Shown here: piece after piece, positions 57,131 through 64,000 of the stretch
Position numbering within the stretch: position 1 is the stretch's first letter
Layout of the letters: every line of letters begins with the position of its first letter
NCBI GenBank assembly: GCA_944472135.2
Contig: OX235263.1
Span: 89,250,721 to 89,314,720, forward strand
DNA length: 64,000 nucleotides
Direction of reading: 5' to 3'
From: Trichobilharzia regenti
Taxonomy: Eukaryota; Platyhelminthes; Trematoda; Strigeidida; Schistosomatidae
Notes under the pieces: model-generated
What the model saw: only the letters and a program-made list of their open reading frames with translations
Database searches by the model: none
What the model was told of the DNA's origin: nothing
Program-made: the position numbers and the translations under genes

Positions 57131-58330
57131 AATAGTAATAATGAAAATAGTATGAAATGCAATTAAGAACTAAAATGTTTGTGATTATAATCGTAGTTAA
57201 ATGTCAAGTGACAAAAGAAATAATTACCATATACAGAATAATTCATAGGATTGATAGAACTTGAAAAAGGGTGTGCATTTATAGGATTAGTGGACAAATC
57301 GAATAAAATAAAAACGTTACGTAATATTGTGTGAAATTTAATAGCATGGAATTAAACGTTGTAAAAAAAGAATTGATTTAGAATGACAAATGGAACAAGT
57401 GAAATAATACCGGGGACAGTTCAAAGTGAGAATGGTAATAATAACAATTGACTTAATAAGGAAGAGTATACAAATTGAGCAGACAAAATGAAAAATCGGT
57501 AGAGCCTAAATATGATTAAGGGTTAGCATACTTTAGCATAAAGGGATTAAGACCATGAAAGTTGGAGGCGTTTTAGGGAACACTTTCTGTACACAAAGCT
57601 TTGGCTTTTCTGTTTCGATAGCCAAAGATGGCTTCAGCACCACGGGTGAGTCAGATACTTGATGATTTGGGTAAATTACTCTTTGCCTTGTAGATGAAAG
57701 GCGGAGGTTGTAGAGGTGTAGGGTGATCATTATCGACCAGAGGTTCAATGATCGCGCTTCTGATTGCCCCACGTCCATATATTCGTAACTATGAGGAATA
57801 ATTTTATTGCACTGTCATGGAGAAAAGTCGAGTCGAACGACCGATATACCTAGCTCCACACGAGCAGGTGAATTGAAAAACACACATAGAGTCGGTCAAC
57901 AGCGGGATCTTGTCCTTCACATTATTGAACAGTAATGGTCGACTAGTAAAGGCTATTCTCAGAGATGCAGCAGGGAATGTTCTTTTCAGGGACTTTGATA
58001 TCCTTGTTTTCATGATATCGGAAGCTAAGTCCCCTTTGAATTCCAAGCTAATGTAAAGTATTCTCCTGGGTACGGTTGATATGTCACGTTTTATAGGATT
58101 TGAATGCATAGTATTATCTATAAAACGTGGTAGAAATACATTTTCTATTAGGATTTTCCTCAAAATGTATAACTCATCTTTCACAGTATCAGGGCTGCAT
58201 ATGTACCGAAGCGACTGGACTAAGTTTTGTTTTCGTCCAATGGGTATCATTGTTATTACTAAAGATACAATTGTAATAATATCGCATTCATTTAAATATC
58301 CCACTTGATCCAATCCGTGACTATACAATT
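57131..58330 (-). mobile_element. Penelope-like element, GIY-YIG part, joined to CR1
   Basis: Minus strand 58328-57804 reads QNLVQSLRYICSPDTVKDEL, RKILIENVFLPRFIDNTM, ISLEFKGDLASDIMKTRISK and a GIY-YIG core CVFQFTCSCGARYIGRSTRL. Then comes the C-terminus near 57780-57560 (VLKPSLAIETEKPKLCVQKV). 57530-57140 is the AT-rich 3' part, homologous to 29898-30230. It continues directly into the 5' part of the CR1 copy, the same junction as in the palindrome. Confidence 0.72.
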
Positions 58331-58374
58331 ACACTTCCCAAGACGTGGTATTTTGGTTTTTAGCTCTTATCCGT

Positions 58375-59165
58375 GGGCTTTCTGTCATTCTACGATCTTC
58401 TCGATGTGTTTCCTGTCCATCTCCATTTCCGTCTACAGGTTTGTTGACTGGAAGACTCTTTGTTGGTATGTTCCCAGAATTCCTGCTTGCTGATTGTTTC
58501 CGGTCGGCTACCTGAGCTTCACTATGGAGCTGTCGATAGATAGCCGTTGGAAATGCTGTTTATGATGGGCGCACCAATTTTCTAATCCATATAGGAGTGA
58601 CTGACTGACTTAACATTTGATGTCAAAAATCCGAATTTCCTTTTACGCTGAGGCAGAATGCAGAAGCTTTCCATACTGCTTTCAGAGTAGTGATATTTCG
58701 CTTTTTCTTTCTTTTCTAACCCTGGTTTTTACATCGTCAACCAGGCTGCCTGCCTGTAGGTGAAACGATGCTGCGTAGATAAGTGAAAGATGTGACCTCT
58801 TTCAAATTTCCCTCTCTGATCGTGATTAGTGCTTATTGGCTATTTTTATAACCACTGCTTTTTCTGTGTTCACCGAAAGTTCTGTCTCCTCTGCTTCTTC
58901 AAGTAAGTGGTTGTTTTCTCTCCCTGGAGTCTTCGAACTTTTGTGAGATTAGGCATAATAAGTCTTCCGCGAAATCCAGATCCTTTGCAGTCTACTTATA
59001 TGTCTAAAGTGTTCCTGCCTTTTCGCTTCCTACAGTTTAACTCATAATCCAGTCTACCACACTGAGGAGTATCATCGGTTATAGTATACAGCCGTCTCTT
59101 ACTCATGTTTACACTTAAAAGGTTATGCTGAGTTTTCCGTCGTGTATATCGCCTTATATGTGCCA
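58375..59165 (-). mobile_element. RTE LINE fragment (subfamily III)
   Basis: Matches the 40183-40960 fragment: 'catctccatttccgtctaca', 'ctatggagctgtcgatagat', 'gaaacgatgctgcgtagata' and 'tcaagtaagtggttgttttc'. No frame. Confidence 0.6.
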
Positions 59166-59234
59166 TTGTAATGTAGCTGCTGATTATCAAATAACATTAC
59201 TCAGGCATAATGAAAATTATTATTACTGTTGATA

Positions 59235-59535
59235 TTATATGGAGGATTTCATCATGAGCTGACATCAATTAGAGAACCACTGGAAAACCTGGGAGTACTG
59301 GACAGCTGTTTCGTCAGTCTAGTTTTGGACTCTTCATCAGTACGCACCCACTGGGTTTTGAACCAAGGACTTTCTGGTTACAAGGCGGGTGCGTACTGTG
59401 AAGAGTCCCAAACTAGGACGAAACAGCTGTCCAATACTCCCAGGTTTTCCAGTGGTTCTCTAACTGATGTCAGCTCATGATAAAATCCCCCATACAATCA
59501 AACACAATCCCTACAAAAACCAATACTCTTGATAT
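59235..59535. repeat. Hammerhead SINE foldback hairpin
   Basis: The first half is minus-oriented hammerhead and tRNA part up to 'ttctggttacaaggc', then it turns into a plus-oriented hammerhead 'gtactgtgaagagtcccaaa' with 'gacgaaacagctgtcc'. The halves are complementary over more than 100 bp. The same turn occurs at 63785-64000. Confidence 0.65.
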
Positions 59536-59575
59536 TACTTGACGTTAAAAAGTTAATTTATTTTTTATATAATGG

Positions 59576-61600
59576 AGAAGATTTGTAGCTCAGGTAGATG
59601 ATATCGAATTAGTTGTGTTCTCTGAGAAGCTGGTTGATTGATTTAATTACCAAGCTGTTGTCGTTCGCCTTCTAGACAACATCTATTCAGCACAGGTTTT
59701 AGAATAGAATGTACTCATTTAAATTGGTGTAATTGTTTCTTCTGGTAACCATTGTCGTGACTGATTGTCAATTTACTCATAGACCAAAATACTCAATTAT
59801 AATAGCAATAACCCCAATTACGCACAAAAGAAACTATGTGCCGATATTGTTTTTAAAAGAGTTCAAACACGCTGTAGTAATCCCCTGTTGAAGATTATGG
59901 AGGAAAAGTACCCACTAACCGTCTTTAAAAAGAGTGGATGTCCTCAAAATTTCATCAAAAAGTGTTTAAACTCTTATCATGACACCGACAACGAGTCAAC
60001 ATCAAAGACCAAAGGAAAATTCATCCTACTATATATCAAAAATGTCTCTAAAATAACAGCTGGGACATGTAGACTTACTATCGCCAATGATTTTCCTGAT
60101 TACAGTTGATTGGATAATGCGACAGACAACGGAAAATGAGGAAACAGGCATAAAATGGACACACACAAGAAAACTTGGAGGATTTGGACTTCGGTGATGA
60201 TGACATATGTCTGATTTCCCACAAACTGGAAGATATGCAAGTGAAAAGAAACAAGCTGGCAGAAGAAGCATCCAGAGAAGATAGGACTTCAGGTGAACAT
60301 AGATAAAACAGAGGTGATGAAGATTCCTGGCCAACATCAACAGCAGCGACAACAACAACAACAGACAACAATCAGCCAGGATAAATGGGAGGGACCTGAA
60401 AGAAACAACCCCCTTTACCTATCGACCTACCTACCTGGGAAGCATCGTTTCAACTACAGGCTCACGGAACTGATGGGGATATCATCACAGTTAGGATCGG
60501 GAAAGCAAGACAGGCTTTCATCACTCTTAAGTCTGTGTGGAGGTCAACAGCACTCAGCATCAAAAATAAGATTCGGATTTTCAACTTTAATGTGGAGTAA
60601 AGGCTACTATATGGATCAGAGACTTGGCGCGTGATAAAGAGCATTTCAAACAAACTACAGACCTTCATTAACAGATGTCTTCGCTAAATACTCAAGATCA
60701 GTTGGCCGGCCAGAAAAGATCAGAAACAAGGAGGTATCTCTGGGAGCGAAGCAACCCAGCAGGAACCGATTGTGAAACAAATAGGCAGGAAGAAATGGAG
60801 GTAGGTGGATTGGCCATACTCTGAGGAAACAAACTATCAAGTGACATCACTAGACAAGCCATCGCTCGAGTGGAACCCGAAAGGGAAGCGGCGAGTTGGT
60901 CGTCAGTGAGAGGGTGACTTGGAGGAGGTTATGTGAAGAGGAGATGAAAACATGTGGACACACTCAGAGCTAGGTGAAAACTCTAGCAGAGAACCTAACA
61001 CAATGGAGACTTTGGCGGCTGAAGCCCTATGTTCCTCTGGGAATTAAAAGATATAATTAAACATGTAGACAGTTTGAAATAGATATAGAACACAAAGTAG
61101 CCAGCCAGCTAACCAGGACAATCACTTCATTCGATATAATGCAAACCGAAATATGCAACAGAAAAAGAAGATAAAATTAATACCATTTACAAAATAAATT
61201 CCATTCACGAACTGCAATAAACATTACATCGTTGGTCAAAGTGGGCGCCCTTTTCAAATCCGAATCCAAGAACATAAACTGGCTTTAAAAAGACTTGATA
61301 TCCATAGTCTTTCTTATCAATGCATATAGACAATTATGGACACCAATTTGATGATTGGGATAATGTAGAAATGTTTTGAACAGAGGAAACACCAAAAGTG
61401 CCTATAGACTAAATATACGAGCTAATAGAAATTAAATCCCATGACAAGAAAATTTGAATTCCAAGTGAGTAAAAACAATCAGTAGAGACGTATATCAACA
61501 ACTAGTCACGACATTGGTCGACAGGCGATAAAAACAACATCATTCATAGAGAATTTTAGAAGGTTTACTATTTACTAAAACCTGTGCTGATGAGATGTTG
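59576..61600 (+). mobile_element. Penelope-like element interrupted by an RTE insertion
   Basis: 59800-60074 encodes the region between RT and GIY-YIG (MEEKYPLTVFKKSGCPQNFI, KFILLYIKNVSKITAGTCR). It resumes at 61061 with EIDIEHKVASQLTRTITSFD and a worn GIY-YIG ('cattacatcgttggtcaaag'). The left end 59590-59712 carries the 3' flank in reverse ('aacctgtgctga' block also near 61576), so short inverted arms may be present. The right end is cut by a SINE. Confidence 0.7.
60075..61060 (+). mobile_element. RTE LINE, subfamily II, with 10-bp target duplication
   Basis: ACATGTAGAC precedes (60065-60074) and follows (61061-61070). The element starts inside RT ('actatcgccaatgatt' = LSPMIFL) and shows 'ATGRT' tail motifs: KTEVMKIPGQHQQQRQQQQQ, the shared frameshift 'NNPLYLSTYLPGKHRF', 'ggattttcaactttaatg' and a WRWVDWPYSE-type shifted frame. 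The 3' end is 'cctctgggaattaaaagat'. Inactive. Confidence 0.88.
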
Positions 61601-61603
61601 GTG

Positions 61604-61840
61604 CGTCGGTAGCACAGCAGTTAGGACGCTCGCCTACCATGCATATGGTCCAGGGTTTGATCCCCGGCCACAGACGCACTCTCTCTTCACCTTGCTAGGC
61701 CAGAAATAAAGCTGGTAGAGAGGAAAGGCTGGGTATGAGACTAGCAACCTCATCTTGTAAAAATAAACGCTGTTACAGAAACTTTAAGCCTCCGGCTTGA
61801 AGCCATATGTTCCACTGGGAACGTGAAGGAAAAAAAAGAT
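61604..61840 (+). repeat. tRNA-derived SINE (family C)
   Basis: 'gtgcgtcggtagcacagca', B box 'cagggtttgatccccgg', 'aataaagctggtagagagg', end 'ttccactgggaacgtgaagg' with an A run. Confidence 0.7.
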
Positions 61841-61911
61841 ACGGTGTTGTCTGGAAAAAGAATGACGACAGCTTCACAACTACATCAACCAACCAGCTCC
61901 TCATAGAACAC

Positions 61912-62100
61912 TGTGCGTTGGTGGCACAGTGGTTAGGAATCTTGCCGACCATGCAAATGGTCTGGGGTTCGATCCCCTGCCGACACACACCTGATATTTA
62001 TGGTCGGCCTGCTAAATTTGGGCTACCGATATCACATGCTGTAAATTCCATACTTATACAAAAAAATGCGGTGTGGAATCAAGTTGTAATCAAAAAGAAA
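61912..62100 (+). repeat. tRNA-derived SINE (family B), 95 bp before the kinase exon
   Basis: A box 'tggcacagtggttagg' near 61922, 'gaccatgcaaatggtctg', B box 'ggggttcgatcccc', body 'ctgtaaattccatactt', AAAG tail. Confidence 0.75.
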
Positions 62101-62194
62101 AAGAAAATTAATTCAATAATTTACTTAAAGTTTAATTAATAATTTTTTTTATTTTTTTATTTCTTGTTTCTCTTCTTTTTTTACCAACTTTTAG

Positions 62195-62383
62195 TTTCGT
62201 AATGAACTTGCTAAGATTGTAACACCGGGTGATCCACGGGCTGATTTACATGAAATATGTCGAATTGGTAAAGGCAGTACTGGTGTTGTTTACCTGATGA
62301 GACATTCCCCGACGAAACATTATGTGGCTGTTAAGAAAATGAATATTTTCAAACAACAAAGACGTGAATTGTTATTCAATGAA
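62195..62383 (+). CDS. PAK4: Group II p21-activated kinase, start of kinase domain (exon 4 of 4 seen)
   Basis: 63 codons, phase 0, AG at 62193-62194 and GT at 62384-62385 (gaa|gtaagt). Residues 1-7 FRNELAK and 11-15 PGDPR match the segment just before the kinase domain of PAK4/5/6. Residues 25-32 GKGSTGVV are the glycine-rich ATP loop, and 44-48 VAVKK carries the ATP-binding lysine (47). Residues 54-63 QQRRELLFNE are a PAK hallmark. The exon ends exactly on the glutamate spaced 16 residues after that lysine, which fits the helix-C partner. The product is a Ser/Thr kinase acting downstream of Cdc42/Rac on the cytoskeleton and cell junctions (family knowledge). The catalytic loop, DFG and activation segment lie beyond the window or in exons not seen. 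PGDPR together with KQQRRELLFNE favours group II over group I, where the equivalent reads differently. Confidence 0.92.
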
Positions 62384-62599
62384 GTAAGTTGCAATTTGCA
62401 TGGGATTTTTTCGCTTACTACTGTGTTGATTAAAATTACTTTAAATTTCTAGTTGAGTGATTTTATTGAACTAGAATATATGGTCTTGATAGACACGTCA
62501 GCTTCTAGTATGGACACTGCAACGGTGCTTTGAGTTTGGAAAGTTTGGTTAGAAAGTATGTGAGGAAATGCGAAAATAAAATAAATAATAATATTTTAT
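62384..62599. other. Start of the intron after the first kinase exon
   Basis: Consensus donor gtaagt; no exon recognised up to the SINE. Confidence 0.5.
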
Positions 62600-62797
62600 T
62601 TTTATTTATTTATTTTTTGATTACAGCTTTATTCCACACCGTATTTTTGTACAAGTATAGAATTTTTAGCATGTGATATCGGTGGCCCAAATTTTGCAGG
62701 CTGACCATAGATATCAGATGTGCGTCGGCTGGGGATCGAACCCCGGACCGTGTGCATGGTCGGTGAGAGTCATAACCTCTGTTCCACCGACGCACAG
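62600..62797 (-). repeat. tRNA-derived SINE (family B)
   Basis: Minus strand 'ggtggaacagaggttatgac', B box 'ccggggttcgatcccc', body 'gctaaaaattctatacttg'. Tail of AATAAATAA on the left. Opposite in orientation to 61912-62100, across the exon. Confidence 0.72.
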
Positions 62798-62839
62798 TAA
62801 TGATAGTGATAATAATAATAATATTAATAACATCATGCA

Positions 62840-63560
62840 TGTCACACATGCGCAGGATAATTACAGCGCCAATAACAGGGAATATAAGTCATCAGTAGTA
62901 CTTCCATACAAAGAAGGAATCTTGGAAACCTTATACAGAATTCTTCAAAAGGCAGGAATAAAAGTGGCTGGCATTCAAACCACCCACAGACTCAATTAGA
63001 AACAAGCGTTGTCGGTTAAAGAATCACTTATGTGGAGCCTTTAGAACAAAACAATTTAGCTTATCTAATACCCTGTCTGCAATGATTGTCAGGTTAAATA
63101 CGTAGGTCAAACTAGTAGAACAGGAGGAGTGAGACAAGCTGAGCATAAAAACCTAGCGGTGAAATCTAGATTAGTTGACTCAATAATAGGATAATAAATC
63201 TGGAGGGTTGTTCAGCTATAGCACTACACCACATGCGATTACACACAACCATACAGCATAGGATAATGGGATAAGATGACAGTTTCAAAATCTAATGTCA
63301 CAGGGTTAATGGAGGTAGAGATGGATAACAGAAGATTTGGTTATCGAATCAACTGCGAAACAACATGTGTAATAGAAATGATTCAACACCTGTCCACCCA
63401 GATATCTGGAAAATTCTACTACCCCACTGGTGACAAATAGGAGAGAACAAAGAAAACTATAAGACCCAAGTTTCGAAGTCGTGTGATTATAATTGATGAA
63501 ATGATTATGAGCAATAAATTTTGTTCGAAACATCATCCAGTAAATAATACCGTTTCACTG
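62840..63560 (+). mobile_element. Penelope-like element fragment
   Basis: 62850-62999 reads DNYSANNREYKSSVVLPYKE, GILETLYRILQKAGIKVAGI and QTTHRLN, the stretch between RT and GIY-YIG. After stops comes QVKYVGQTSRTGGVRQAEHK near 63090-63150, a GIY-YIG core. The end near 63500-63560 ('tgattatgagcaataaattt') matches the arm repeat seen at 4.9-6.2 kb. Confidence 0.65.
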
Positions 63561-63784
63561 AGTGTGATATATCTCATAAACAAACTTATATGGATGCTGT
63601 GAGTTTAACTAGACGATATATGGCGGATGGCGACTAGTACTGGTATCAAGTAGGCGCGCGTTTCTTCCTAGCTGTATATATAGATCTGTCCCTCAGATGT
63701 TGTGTTGATTTTATTGACTCTTTATTTCCAGAGTCCATCGTTCCAAACGAGTAAACCACTAGACCTGCTAAGTGAATGTTTTTT

Positions 63785-64000
63785 ACAGGATTTCATCATG
63801 AGCTGACATTAGTTAGAGAATCATTGAAAAACTTGGATGTACTGGACAGATGTTTCTTACTAGTTTGGGACCTTTCAGCAGTACGCACCCACCGGGATTC
63901 GAACCCACGACCTTCTGGTTACAAGGTGGGTGTGTACTGGTGAAGGGTCTCAAACTAGGACGAAACAGCTGTCCAGTACTCCAAGCTGGTTTTCAAATGG
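63785..64000. repeat. Hammerhead SINE foldback, cut by the window end
   Basis: Minus hammerhead and tRNA part up to 'ccttctggttacaaggt', then the turn into 'gtgtactggtgaagggtc' and 'gacgaaacagctgtcc'. Same turn position as 59235-59535. Here the reversed hammerhead has CTGAAAG and the forward GTGAAGG as core. Confidence 0.65.

Overview
The window reads as nuclear DNA of a blood fluke (Schistosoma or a close relative). This rests on the mix of repeats: SR2-like RTE LINEs with AT-rich microsatellite tails, SR1-like CR1 LINEs, many Penelope-like elements (PLEs) with GIY-YIG endonuclease domains, and tRNA-derived SINEs carrying a hammerhead ribozyme (Smalpha-like). A host gene with long, repeat-filled introns fits the same picture. 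The species cannot be fixed from the sequence alone.

One host gene is supported. Four + strand exons at 39667-40089, 43654-44328, 50443-51210 and 62195-62383 are all phase 0 at both ends and flanked by AG/GT sites. They encode a long Asn/Ser-rich linker followed by the start of a protein kinase domain. PGDPR, the GKGSTGVV glycine loop, VAVKK and QQRRELLFNE identify a group II p21-activated kinase (PAK4/5/6, fly mbt). The rest of the kinase lies past the right end. The N-terminal CRIB (Cdc42-binding) exon was not found and probably lies to the left.

Layout: 1-39.6 kb is repeats with no recognisable host coding exon, either upstream intron or intergenic. RTE LINE fragments lie at 1.4-2.4, 10.8-12.4, 17.4-17.9, 18.6-19.7, 24.0-24.9 and 36.7-37.1 kb, CR1 LINEs at 13.0-14.6 and 26.8-29.2 kb, and PLEs at 4.1-6.3, 15.2-15.9, 25.0-26.0, 29.6-30.3, 31.2-32.8, 33.5-34.3 and 34.4-36.0 kb. 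SINEs are interspersed. From 39.7 to 62.4 kb the PAK exons sit in introns of about 3.6, 6.1 and 11 kb packed with the same families. From 62.4 kb to the end is the next intron.

The most striking structural theme is foldback DNA. At least five PLE insertions carry their own 3' end, sometimes including GIY-YIG coding sequence, as inverted arms on both sides of a short body. One lies at the centre of a much larger palindrome (about 1.27 kb arms, 26.0-31.2 kb) in which one arm keeps a CR1 LINE that the other has lost. Hammerhead SINEs also occur as foldbacks, and one with a 16-bp target duplication looks like a twin-priming product. Just before the third PAK exon a tandem duplication has created a decoy 3' splice site with a better pyrimidine tract than the real one. 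Several nested insertions with exact target-site duplications give a relative timeline.
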